Positions 1 to 7,019 of a DNA stretch of 10,335 nucleotides are shown here, piece after piece (positions within the stretch are counted from its first letter, which is position 1; every line of letters begins with the position of its first letter). The translations under genes were made by a program, and so were the position numbers. Location of the stretch: positions 1-10,335 of the forward strand of contig JAEZZT010000018.1 of assembly GCA_023418435.1 (NCBI GenBank). The letters are read 5' to 3'. The stretch is from Bacillota bacterium (GTDB lineage: Bacteria > Bacillota > Negativicutes > Veillonellales > Negativicoccaceae). Under the pieces are notes generated by a model. That model saw nothing but the letters and a program-made list of their open reading frames with translations, was not told the origin of the DNA and ran no database searches.

Positions 1-1518
1 GTAGTGGAACGCCCGAAGTTGGAACGGGAAGAATTGCTGGCGACGATCGGAGAATATGATGCCATCGTGGTGCGCAGTGCCACCAAACTGACGGCCGATG
101 TAATCGCCAAGGCGGACCGTTTGCAGGTCATCGGTCGGGCCGGTGTGGGCGTGGATAATATCGACATTCCGGCGGCCACGGCCAAAGGCGTGATTGTCTT
201 GAATGCGCCGGAAGGAAATACGAATGCGGCCACCGAGCATACCTTGGCGCTGATGTTGGCGGTAGCGAGACAGATTCCGCAAGCACATCGCTCCATGAAC
301 GAAGGGCGCTGGGATCGTAAGAAGTTCATGGGAGTCGAATTGCGCAATCGTACGTTGGGCGTTTTGGGACTCGGTCGTATCGGCACAGGGGTGGCGTTAC
401 GAGCCATGGCTTTCGGGATGGAAGTGGTGGCCTATGATCCGTTCTTGACGGAGGAACGTGCGGCTCAATTGCAAGTGCGGAAAGCCGACTTGGCGGAAGT
501 CCTTGCGGTTGCGGATTTCGTGACTTTGCATCTTCCTTTGACCGCGGAAACGAAAAATATGCTCAATCGCGAGACTTTGCACTTGATGAAGAAGGGGGCC
601 TACCTGGTCAATGCGGCGCGGGGCGGTTGTGTCGATTTGGATGCCCTGGCGGAAGCGTTGCAGGAAGGTCATCTCGCCGGTGCCGCTTTGGATGTATTTC
701 CGGAAGAGCCGCTACCGGAGGACAATCCGTTGCGCCGGTTGGAAAATGTCGTTTTGACGCCGCACTTGGGTGCATCGACGATCGAAGCTCAAGAAGGGGT
801 GGCAGTCGATGTGGCGCATGGCATCGTGGCCGCGTTGAAAGGCGAGATGGTGCCCACAGCGCTGAATATGGCTCCGATATCGCCGGAGTTGCTGGCGTTG
901 GTAAAACCGTACTTCCCCTTGGCGCAATTGCTGGGAAATATGGCGGTAGGAATGGTCGACGGCCCCATTGCGGAAGTGAGTATCGAGTATGGCGGTGCGT
1001 TGGCGAAATTGGATGTTCAGACGATCACCACCACTTTGTTGCAAGGCCTGCTCAATCCGATTTTGCAGGAAGCGGTGAACCATGTAAATGCCTTGGCATT
1101 GGCGCAACAACGCGGTATTCGGATCGATGAAGTGAAGACGAGCGCGCGCGGTGACTATACGGAAACGCTGACCCTGCGAGTGAGAACGATGACGGGGATG
1201 CATCAGTTGGCGGGTACGTTGTTGGACGGAAAGCCCTACATCATCGCCATGGACGATTATGACATCCGCTTTGCTCCGGAAGGTCCGCTGCTCTTGATTC
1301 CGCATGCGGACAAACCCGGTATGATCGGCCGGATCGGTACCGTCCTGGGGACGGCCGGCGTAAATATCCGCAGTATGCAGGTGGGAGCGACCGCCAAGGC
1401 CGGAAAAAATATTATGGCAATTGCGACCGACCAAGTTCCGGCACCGCATTTGCGCCGGGAGTTGGGGCAGATTGACGGCGTGGATGATGTGCGGGTCGTG
1501 GTGTTGGAAAGGAGCTAA
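1..1518 (+). CDS. serA: D-3-phosphoglycerate dehydrogenase, 5' end cut off by the window edge
   Basis: SerA oxidises 3-phosphoglycerate to 3-phosphohydroxypyruvate with NAD+, the first step of serine synthesis, in the cytoplasm. The frame is open from base 1 and the protein aligns mid-domain. About 25 N-terminal residues that SerA normally has are therefore probably outside the window, and the GTG at 4 should not be taken as the start. Counting residues from that GTG, the NAD-binding glycine motif GLGRIG is at 122-127. The 2-hydroxyacid dehydrogenase catalytic residues are Arg206 (NAARGG), Glu235 (FPEEP) and His254 (TPHLGAST). A middle regulatory domain follows (about 290-425). A C-terminal ACT domain starts near 427 (LLIPHADKPGMIGRIG), so this is the long type of SerA, which in many species is inhibited by serine. 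The stop codon lies two bases before the next gene, a probable phosphoserine phosphatase, which supports serine synthesis as the role. Confidence 0.96.
   Translation, partial: VVERPKLEREELLATIGEYDAIVVRSATKLTADVIAKADRLQVIGRAGVGVDNIDIPAATAKGVIVLNAPEGNTNAATEHTLALMLAVARQIPQAHRSMNEGRWDRKKFMGVELRNRTLGVLGLGRIGTGVALRAMAFGMEVVAYDPFLTEERAAQLQVRKADLAEVLAVADFVTLHLPLTAETKNMLNRETLHLMKKGAYLVNAARGGCVDLDALAEALQEGHLAGAALDVFPEEPLPEDNPLRRLENVVLTPHLGASTIEAQEGVAVDVAHGIVAALKGEMVPTALNMAPISPELLALVKPYFPLAQLLGNMAVGMVDGPIAEVSIEYGGALAKLDVQTITTTLLQGLLNPILQEAVNHVNALALAQQRGIRIDEVKTSARGDYTETLTLRVRTMTGMHQLAGTLLDGKPYIIAMDDYDIRFAPEGPLLLIPHADKPGMIGRIGTVLGTAGVNIRSMQVGATAKAGKNIMAIATDQVPAPHLRRELGQIDGVDDVRVVVLERS
1508..1514 (+). promoter_or_regulatory. 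Ribosome binding site of the phosphatase gene, inside the serA 3' end
   Basis: AAAGGAG lies six bases before the ATG at 1521 and overlaps the last codons of serA. It fixes the start of the downstream gene and suggests the two genes are translated from one mRNA. Confidence 0.8.
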
Positions 1519-1520
1519 GC

Positions 1521-2159
1521 ATGCTACGCATATACTTGGTACGACATGGCGAAACCGAATGGAACATCCAGGGCAGGTATCAGGGGCAAGTTGATACGGA
1601 TCTTTCGACACGAGGGAAAGAGCAAGGCCAACTCGTCGGTAAAGCGTTGGCGAACATACGGCCGGACTATGTGCTGGCCAGCCCGTTGAAACGAGCCAAA
1701 GAAACGGCGGCATATTGTGCCGCACATCATCAGGTGGAAGTGGAGACGGATGAGCGGCTCACGGAAATTGCTCACGGTACTTGGGAAGGGCGTTACAGTC
1801 ATGAGATTGCCGAGACTGATGGGGAACTCTTGACCGCCTGGCAACGGGAGCCACATACCGTGACCATGCCGGATGGAGAATCGTTGGCGGATGTACTCGC
1901 CAGAGTGCGTGCGGCTTTTGATGATTATGCGCAAAAATATGATGGTAAAACCATTTTTGTCGTGGCGCATGACGCAGTGAATAAAGTGATTATTGCCGAC
2001 TTGATGGGCATGGATTTGAGTCGTTTTTGGCAGATTAAGCAGGATAATACCTGCATCAATGTGCTGGAGCATGAGGACGGAGTATGGCGACTCGTGACGT
2101 TGAACAATGTAAGCCACTTGGGCACACTGCTGAGCGGGATCGAGCAGAAGGGCTTGTAA
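1521..2159 (+). CDS. Histidine-phosphatase-family protein, probable metal-independent phosphoserine phosphatase (PspA type)
   Basis: This 212-residue protein belongs to the histidine phosphatase (phosphoglycerate mutase-like) superfamily. The phosphohistidine motif RHGE is at 8-11 (nucleophile His9), a conserved Arg58 sits in SPLKR, the acid Glu82 is in EIAHG, and the second catalytic His150 is in VVAHD. Generic annotation would call it phosphoglycerate mutase, alpha-ribazole phosphatase (CobC) or a broad-specificity phosphatase. Several features instead recall, from memory, the phosphoserine phosphatase PspA of Hydrogenobacter thermophilus (about 211 residues). These are RYQG near residue 19, His85 in the EI-x-HG-x-W segment, EPH...GESLA at 110-123, FW...DN at 169-176, and a C-terminal HLG. 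His85 and the C-terminal region are reported to matter for phosphoserine recognition there. Its position directly after serA, with serS next, strongly supports a role in the last step of serine synthesis. No classical SerB is visible in the window. Family membership is certain; substrate is inferred. Confidence 0.85.
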   Translation: MLRIYLVRHGETEWNIQGRYQGQVDTDLSTRGKEQGQLVGKALANIRPDYVLASPLKRAKETAAYCAAHHQVEVETDERLTEIAHGTWEGRYSHEIAETDGELLTAWQREPHTVTMPDGESLADVLARVRAAFDDYAQKYDGKTIFVVAHDAVNKVIIADLMGMDLSRFWQIKQDNTCINVLEHEDGVWRLVTLNNVSHLGTLLSGIEQKGL

Positions 2160-2188
2160 TTTACGTGTTTCGTGGAATGTGTTAAGAT
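2160..2188 (+). promoter_or_regulatory. Candidate extended -10 promoter before serS
   Basis: TTTACG at 2160-2165 (4 of 6 matches to the -35 consensus) is followed after 17 bases by TAAGAT at 2183-2188 (4 of 6). The dinucleotide TG stands one base before the -10 box (TGTTAAGAT), as in extended -10 promoters. The -35 box begins right after the phosphatase stop codon. No terminator is visible in this gap, so serS may be both read through from serA and started here. Confidence 0.4.
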
Positions 2189-2219
2189 AGAAATAATGAT
2201 AAAAAAGGGAGAGATATGT

Positions 2220-3500
2220 ATGTTAGATATCAAATACATCCGTGAACATGCTGATCGAGTTCGCGAGAATCTGCAGAATCGCCATCATGAACTGAATGTC
2301 GACGATGTACTGGCGTTGGATAAAGAGCGCCGGGAATTATTGGCCGAAGTCGAAGTGTGGAAACAGGAACGCAATGAAGCGTCCAAACAGGTGGCCATGA
2401 AGAAGAAAAATGGCGAAGATGCCTCCGAGTTGATCGCGGCCATGAAAGCCAAAGGGGAGCAGATCGCCGCTCATGATGAACGTTTGCGTACGACCGAAAG
2501 TCAGTTGCAGGCATTGTTGTTGGAGATTCCAAATATCTGTCACGAAAGCGTGCCGGTCGGTGCGGACGAAAATGACAATCCGGAAGTTCGTCGTCATGGT
2601 ACGCCGCGCGAGTTCGATTTTGAACCGAAAGCCCATTGGGACGTAGGTGCGGATCTGGATATTCTCGATCCGGAACATGCAGCGAAAGTCACCGGAGCCA
2701 GATTCCATTTTTACAAAGGCTTGGGCGCGCGTTTGGAACGTGCGGTATATAATTTCATGTTGGACATGCATACGGACGAGTATGGATTCACCGAAATGAT
2801 TCCGCCGTACCTGATCAATGAAGACAGCATGATCGGCACCGGCCAATTGCCTAAATTTGCCGAGGATATGTTCAAAGTGGAGGGCTTGCCCTACTATCTC
2901 ACACCGACAGCGGAAGTGCCCCTGACCAATTTCCATCGTGATGAAATTATGCAGGCGGAGGATTTGCCGGATCGTCTGTGTGCGTTTACCCCCTGTTTCC
3001 GCGCAGAGGCAGGATCTGCCGGACGGGATACGCGCGGTTTGATTCGCCAGCATCAATTCCACAAAGTGGAAATGGTCAAATTCGCCAAGCCGGAAGAATC
3101 CTATGACGAGTTGGAAACGATGACGGCTCAGGCGGAAGAAATTTTGCGCCGCTTGGAATTGCCGTATCGCACCATCGCACTTTGCACCGGAGATATCGGT
3201 TTCTCCGCCGCCAAAACTTACGATGTGGAAGTATGGATGCCGGCGCAAAATAAGTATCGGGAAATTTCCTCCTGTTCCAATTGTGAAGATTTCCAAGCAC
3301 GCCGTGCCAATATCAAGTTCCGTCGTTCGCCGAAAGACAAACCGGAATTCGTTCATACATTGAACGGTTCGGGCTTGGCCGTGGGACGCACGGTCGCAGC
3401 TATTCTGGAAAATTACCAACAAGCGGACGGAAGCGTATTGATACCGAAAGCCTTGCAACCGTATATGGGCGGTCGCGAAAAAATTGAAAAGAAGAAGTAA
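2220..3500 (+). CDS. serS: Seryl-tRNA synthetase
   Basis: SerS is a class II aminoacyl-tRNA synthetase. It joins serine to tRNA-Ser (and to tRNA-Sec where present) using ATP. I chose the ATG at 2220 because it gives the usual N-terminus MLDIKYIRE and a 426-residue protein, the family's normal length, and has GGGAGAG at 2207-2213 as ribosome binding site. An in-frame GTG at 2172 would add 16 atypical residues and overlap the likely promoter. Residues about 30-100 are charged and heptad-like, matching the long coiled-coil arm that contacts the tRNA extra arm. The serine-binding TAE is at 230-232. Motif 2 includes FRAE at 260-263 and runs on through the [17 protein letters not shown] stretch to about 284. 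Motif 3 is NGSGLAVGR at 382-390. It follows two serine-synthesis genes, so supply and use of serine sit together. There is too little room upstream for a T-box riboswitch. Confidence 0.97.
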   Translation: MLDIKYIREHADRVRENLQNRHHELNVDDVLALDKERRELLAEVEVWKQERNEASKQVAMKKKNGEDASELIAAMKAKGEQIAAHDERLRTTESQLQALLLEIPNICHESVPVGADENDNPEVRRHGTPREFDFEPKAHWDVGADLDILDPEHAAKVTGARFHFYKGLGARLERAVYNFMLDMHTDEYGFTEMIPPYLINEDSMIGTGQLPKFAEDMFKVEGLPYYLTPTAEVPLTNFHRDEIMQAEDLPDRLCAFTPCFRAEAGSAGRDTRGLIRQHQFHKVEMVKFAKPEESYDELETMTAQAEEILRRLELPYRTIALCTGDIGFSAAKTYDVEVWMPAQNKYREISSCSNCEDFQARRANIKFRRSPKDKPEFVHTLNGSGLAVGRTVAAILENYQQADGSVLIPKALQPYMGGREKIEKKK

Positions 3501-3527
3501 AATATAATTTACGAGGCATAATTGTAA

Positions 3528-3574
3528 CAAAAAAACATCCCCGGGGAAGAAGAACTGTTCCTTTGGGGATGTTT
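3528..3574. terminator. Perfect 10-bp hairpin after serS, probable (bidirectional) terminator
   Basis: AAACATCCCC at 3533-3542 pairs perfectly with GGGGATGTTT at 3565-3574. GGAA (3545-3548) and TTCC (3558-3561) can pair inside the 22-base loop. On the + strand only three T residues belong to the stem end, followed by CAG, so the U-tract is poor. On the - strand the same hairpin is followed by seven consecutive T residues (A3529-A3535 on the + strand), a textbook U-tract. It sits between the serS stop and the tig promoter, as expected for an operon boundary. Confidence 0.65.
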
Positions 3575-3610
3575 CAGATTAGAAATCCGTAGGAAAAGGT
3601 TGCGTTTCAG

Positions 3611-3639
3611 TTGTCAATTTTGCCCTTTTATGCTATTAT
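3611..3639 (+). promoter_or_regulatory. Strong sigma-A type promoter of the tig-clpP-clpX operon
   Basis: TTGTCA at 3611-3616 (5 of 6 matches to TTGACA) is followed by a 17-base spacer and TATTAT at 3634-3639 (5 of 6 to TATAAT). TG stands one base upstream of the -10 box (TGCTATTAT), an extended -10. Transcription should start near 3646, giving an A-rich leader of about 50 bases before tig. I see no CtsR heptad repeat (GGTCAAA type) or CIRCE inverted repeat over the promoter, so heat-shock control of those classes is not supported. Confidence 0.75.
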
Positions 3640-3696
3640 ACATTTTATGGAAAATAGATAATAAAAGAAATAGAAGATATAAGGAGGAAGATTTTA

Positions 3697-5037
3697 ATGA
3701 AAGTGACAGCAACACCTGTAGATCAACATCAATTGACTTTTACTGTGGAAGTACCGGCTGCTGATGTGAATAAAGGTATTCAGGAGGCAGTACGCCGTTT
3801 GGCCAATCAAGTAACGATTCCGGGATTCCGCAAAGGCAAGACGCCGCGCAAGATTTTGGAATCGCATTTCGGTAAGGACGTGATTCTCGGCGAAGCCACC
3901 GATTTGTTGGTCAACAAATGCTACAACGAAGCGTTGGATGCCGAAAAAGTAGTGCCGGTAAGCCAACCGAACATCGAAGTGGAACATTTTGCAGAAAACG
4001 AAGATATGACTTTCAAAGCTACTTTCACGAAAAAACCGGAAGTGGAATTGGGTCAATACAAAGAATTGGATGTCGATCACAAACATACGGAAGTGACTGA
4101 AGAAATGGTCACCGAACAGTTGGAAGCCATTGCCAAACAACATGCCAAATTGATCGTTGCCGACGATGCGGAATTGCAAAAAGGCGACTTGGCGATGATC
4201 GACTTTGCCGGTAAAATCGACGGCAAACCCTTTGACGGCGGCGAAGGCAAATCCTATCCGTTGGAAATCGGTTCCGGCAGCTTTATTCCGGGCTTTGAAG
4301 ATCAACTCGTAGGTCATAAGGCCGGCGAAGAAGTCGTTGTCAAAGTACAATTCCCGCAGGAATACTTCGTTCAGGAATTGGCAGGCAAGGATGCCGAATT
4401 TACAGTCAACATTTTGGACGTAAAACGTCGTGAAATGCCGACTTTGGATGATGAATTTGCCAAAACGGCAACCAGTTTCTCGACCATGGCAGAACTTCGC
4501 GACATGGTGAAGAAACAAATGCAAGACCAAATCGCTCAAGCCGAAATGGAACAATTCCACAATGCGTTGATCAAAACAGCAGTCGACAATGCGAAAGTGG
4601 ATATTCCGGAAGTGATGATCGAAAACAGAATCGACCAAATGGTGGAAGAGTTGAAACTCAACTTGGAAAGCCGCAATATGAAGTTGGAAGATTACTTGGC
4701 GCACTCCGAAAACAGCTTGGAAAAATTGCGTGAAAACTATCGTGAATCGGCCGCTATCAATGTCAAAACGGACTTGGTATTGGAAACTATCTGTGAAAAA
4801 GAAGATATTCATGTGACCGAAAACGATATGAACATGGAATTGTTCACGATGGCACAAAACTTCGGTGCGGATCCGAAAGATGTTTGGAACATCATTCAGA
4901 AAGAAGGCCGCGTAGGTATGTTGGCCGGCACGGTAGCTCGCAAGAAGGCGGCACGTGTGATCATCATGACGGCCAAACATGAGCATGAGGAAGCAGCTAA
5001 GAAGGAAGAAGCAAAAGAAGACAAGAAAGAAGAATAA
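3697..5037 (+). CDS. tig: Trigger factor, ribosome-bound chaperone
   Basis: Trigger factor binds the ribosomal exit tunnel and shields nascent chains; it also carries a peptidyl-prolyl isomerase domain. The 446-residue protein has the normal family length. The ribosome-docking signature GFRKGK is at 43-48 in the N-terminal domain. The FKBP-like isomerase domain spans about 160-247 and includes the GSFIPGFEDQLVG segment. The remainder is the helical C-terminal substrate cradle. The last 20 or so residues are almost all Lys, Glu and His, a disordered-looking tail. The ATG has a perfect AAGGAGG at 3681-3687. It is first in an operon with clpP and clpX and has its own strong promoter. The order tig-clpP-clpX places folding and degradation of new proteins under common control. 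Confidence 0.97.
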   Translation: MKVTATPVDQHQLTFTVEVPAADVNKGIQEAVRRLANQVTIPGFRKGKTPRKILESHFGKDVILGEATDLLVNKCYNEALDAEKVVPVSQPNIEVEHFAENEDMTFKATFTKKPEVELGQYKELDVDHKHTEVTEEMVTEQLEAIAKQHAKLIVADDAELQKGDLAMIDFAGKIDGKPFDGGEGKSYPLEIGSGSFIPGFEDQLVGHKAGEEVVVKVQFPQEYFVQELAGKDAEFTVNILDVKRREMPTLDDEFAKTATSFSTMAELRDMVKKQMQDQIAQAEMEQFHNALIKTAVDNAKVDIPEVMIENRIDQMVEELKLNLESRNMKLEDYLAHSENSLEKLRENYRESAAINVKTDLVLETICEKEDIHVTENDMNMELFTMAQNFGADPKDVWNIIQKEGRVGMLAGTVARKKAARVIIMTAKHEHEEAAKKEEAKEDKKEE

Positions 5038-5050
5038 TCGTCACTATTTA

Positions 5051-5057
5051 AAGGAGG
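5051..5057 (+). promoter_or_regulatory. Ribosome binding site of clpP
   Basis: AAGGAGG, eight bases before the ATG at 5066, selects that start. An ATG at 5059 and a GTG at 5062 are out of frame with ClpP and too close to the site. Confidence 0.8.
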
Positions 5058-5065
5058 CATGGTGA

Positions 5066-5671
5066 ATGAACTATGTACCGGTAGTCGTAGAACAAACAGC
5101 TCGTGGCGAGCGCTCCTATGATATTTATTCGCGTCTGCTGAAAGACCGTATTGTGTTTTTAGGTGGTCCGATTGATGATCATGTAGCCAATATTGTCATT
5201 GCTCAGCTTTTGTTCCTCGAAGCGGAAAGTCCGGACAAAGATATTCATTTGTATATCAACAGTCCCGGCGGCGTGGTGACAGCCGGCTTGGCTATCTATG
5301 ACACCATGCAGTATATCAAGCCCTCGGTATCCACTATTTGCGTGGGTTCCGCGGCCAGTATGGGAGCCGTGTTGCTGACGGCGGGTGCAGACGGCAAGCG
5401 CTATGCTTTGCCGCATTCCCGGGTGATGATTCATCAACCTTTGGGCGGTGTGCAAGGTCAGGCAACGGAAATCGAGATTCATGCGCGTGAAATTTTGCGG
5501 ATGCGTGAAGAACTCAACGGCATCTTGGCCAAACATAGCGGCCGGACATTGGATGATATCAAGGCGGACACGGAAAGAGATTATTTCCTGAGCGCGGAAG
5601 AGGCCAAGAAATACGGTCTCATCGATGAAATCCTGGATAGACCTCCGGTGGCTCCGGGACGTGAGGGCTAA
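5066..5671 (+). CDS. clpP: ATP-dependent Clp protease proteolytic subunit
   Basis: ClpP forms the double-heptamer serine peptidase chamber that degrades proteins fed in by ClpX or other Clp ATPases. The 201-residue length is typical. The catalytic triad is visible: Ser98 in GSAASMGA, His123 in MIHQP and Asp172 in ERDYFLS. The handle and oxyanion region is preceded by YINSPGG at 63-69. The N-terminus [11 protein letters not shown] is the usual short propeptide and axial loop, ending in [14 protein letters not shown], the classic start of the mature fold. It lies 28 bases after tig and one base before the clpX start codon, so protease and unfoldase should be made together. Confidence 0.97.
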   Translation: MNYVPVVVEQTARGERSYDIYSRLLKDRIVFLGGPIDDHVANIVIAQLLFLEAESPDKDIHLYINSPGGVVTAGLAIYDTMQYIKPSVSTICVGSAASMGAVLLTAGADGKRYALPHSRVMIHQPLGGVQGQATEIEIHAREILRMREELNGILAKHSGRTLDDIKADTERDYFLSAEEAKKYGLIDEILDRPPVAPGREG

Positions 5672-5672
5672 T

Positions 5673-6908
5673 ATGATTAGAAATACGACAGATGGAAAAT
5701 CACCTACTTGCAGTTTTTGCGGGCGCGGCAATGACGAGGTAAGAAAATTAATCGCAGGGCCCGGGGTGTATATCTGTGATGAATGTATCAGTGTTTGTGA
5801 GAGTATTTTGGCCGAGGAACTGAAAGCGGATGCGAGAGAGCAGCTGAAAGAGCTCAAGGTTCCGACACCTCAAGAAATCAAAGATCATTTGGATGAATAT
5901 GTGATCGGGCAGGACGAGGCGAAAAAATCCTTGGCAGTGGCCGTTTACAATCATTACAAGCGCTTGCATTCCGAAGTGGACGAAGAAGATGTGGAATTGC
6001 AGAAATCCAATATTCTTCTGATCGGACCTACGGGTAGCGGCAAGACGTACTTGGCACAGACCTTGGCGAAGTTCCTGGATGTACCTTTTGCGATTGCCGA
6101 TGCGACCAGCTTGACTCAAGCCGGTTATGTGGGCGATGATGTAGAGAATATATTGTTGCGGTTGATACAGGCAGCGGATTATGATATGGACCGCGCGGAA
6201 CGAGGCATTATCTATGTGGATGAGATCGATAAGATCGCCAAACGCACGGAAAATACTTCGATCACTCGGGACGTCTCCGGTGAAGGCGTGCAACAAGCCC
6301 TGCTGAAGATCTTGGAAGGGACGGTTGCCAATGTACCTCCGCAGGGAGGACGTAAGCATCCGAACCAGGAAATGCTGCGTATCGATACCACCAATATCCT
6401 CTTCATTTGCGGCGGTGCCTTTGACGGAGTCGAGCAAGTCATCTCTCGACGGATGGCAAAAAAAATGATCGGTTTCGGAGCGGATATTCGCCGTCAGGAA
6501 GAAGTAAATAAAGCTGAAATATTGGCCCATGTACAGCCGGAAGACTTATTGCGTTTCGGCTTGATCCCTGAATTTATCGGGCGTTTGCCCGTCTTGGTGA
6601 CTTTGGATCCATTGGATCGAGAGGCACTCCGACGGATTTTGACGGAACCGAAGAATGCATTGGTCAAGCAATATCGCAAACTCTTGGAAATGGACGATGT
6701 GGATTTGGAATTTACCGATGACGCATTGGATGCCATTGCCAAAGAAGCATTGGCTCGCAATACCGGTGCTCGCGGCTTGCGTGCCATTATTGAAAAAGCT
6801 ATGAAGAATGTTATGTTCCATGTTCCGACGCAACGCAATGTAGCGCGTGTGACAGTCACGGCAGAAAGCATTACGGACGGCGCGGAACCAGAAATGGAAT
6901 ACCGCTAG
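5673..6908 (+). CDS. clpX: ATP-dependent Clp protease ATP-binding subunit ClpX
   Basis: ClpX is the AAA+ unfoldase that recognises tagged substrates and threads them into ClpP. I start it at the ATG at 5673, one base after the clpP stop, giving 411 residues. An upstream in-frame ATG at 5625 would add 16 residues unrelated to the family and lie inside clpP. GAGGG at 5663-5667 is the likely ribosome binding site. The N-terminal zinc-binding domain has Cys13, Cys16, Cys35 and Cys38. Walker A is GPTGSGKT (118-125), pore-1 loop GYVG (151-154), Walker B YVDEID (181-186), pore-2 RKH (227-229). The ClpP-docking IGF loop is at 266-268, a candidate arginine finger at Arg304 (FIGRLP), and sensor 2 ends at Arg370 (GARGLR). 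All functional elements are intact. A terminator follows directly. Confidence 0.97.
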   Translation: MIRNTTDGKSPTCSFCGRGNDEVRKLIAGPGVYICDECISVCESILAEELKADAREQLKELKVPTPQEIKDHLDEYVIGQDEAKKSLAVAVYNHYKRLHSEVDEEDVELQKSNILLIGPTGSGKTYLAQTLAKFLDVPFAIADATSLTQAGYVGDDVENILLRLIQAADYDMDRAERGIIYVDEIDKIAKRTENTSITRDVSGEGVQQALLKILEGTVANVPPQGGRKHPNQEMLRIDTTNILFICGGAFDGVEQVISRRMAKKMIGFGADIRRQEEVNKAEILAHVQPEDLLRFGLIPEFIGRLPVLVTLDPLDREALRRILTEPKNALVKQYRKLLEMDDVDLEFTDDALDAIAKEALARNTGARGLRAIIEKAMKNVMFHVPTQRNVARVTVTAESITDGAEPEMEYR

Positions 6909-6909
6909 T

Positions 6910-6935
6910 AAGAAGGCTCTCCGGAGCCTTCTTTT
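6910..6935 (+). terminator. Intrinsic terminator of the tig-clpP-clpX operon
   Basis: AAGAAGGCTC (6910-6919) and GAGCCTTCTT (6924-6933) form a perfect 10-bp stem closed by a TCCG loop. With its closing C-G pair this is a cUNCGg tetraloop, an exceptionally stable type. A T-run ends at 6935. It begins two bases after the clpX stop codon and separates clpX from lon. Confidence 0.9.
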
Positions 6936-6976
6936 GAACTATTGCGAAAAAGTTATATCCTTGAACGGGATAGGAA

Positions 6977-6985
6977 TGTTAAAAT
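6977..6985 (+). promoter_or_regulatory. Candidate extended -10 promoter element of lon
   Basis: TGTTAAAAT (6977-6985) is an extended -10 element: TG, one base, then TAAAAT (5 of 6 to TATAAT). No good -35 box lies at 16-18 bases. TTGAAC at 6961-6966 resembles one but the spacer would be only 13 bases. A promoter for lon is expected here because a terminator lies just upstream. The leader to the ATG would be about 30 bases and carries AAAGGAG at 7008-7014 as ribosome binding site. Confidence 0.4.
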
Positions 6986-7019
6986 AAAGGTGTAGAATCC
7001 ACATGCGAAAGGAGAATTT

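Noticed and set aside
627..1130. Out-of-frame + strand open frame inside serA
   Set aside because: The product is Arg, Gly, Cys and Ser rich, matches no family, and overlaps the conserved SerA catalytic and regulatory domains.
2160..2219. T-box riboswitch upstream of serS
   Set aside because: Many Firmicute serS genes have one, but the gap is 60 bases, too short for a T-box, and shows no conserved T-box sequence or terminator hairpin.
2172..2219. GTG at 2172 as the serS start, adding 16 residues
   Set aside because: It has no ribosome binding site and overlaps the promoter-like sequence. The ATG at 2220 gives the canonical N-terminus MLDIKYIRE and a good ribosome binding site.
3575..3696. 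CtsR or HrcA (CIRCE) operator before tig-clpP-clpX
   Set aside because: I found no tandem GGTCAAA-like heptads and no CIRCE inverted repeat around the promoter or in the leader.
3694..4986. Long minus-strand open frame (430 codons) lying over tig, and similar ones opposite serA (712-1725), serS (2337-3530) and lon (7224-8249)
   Set aside because: These are reflections of codon choice. The + strand genes use TTG for leucine and hardly any TTA, CTA or TCA, so stop codons are rare on the opposite strand. The predicted proteins are rich in His, Phe, Arg and Gln with no recognisable domain, and the + strand proteins are unmistakable.
5625..5672. ATG at 5625 as the clpX start
   Set aside because: It would lie inside clpP, and the 16 extra residues do not belong to the ClpX family. 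The ATG at 5673 follows a ribosome binding site and the clpP stop.
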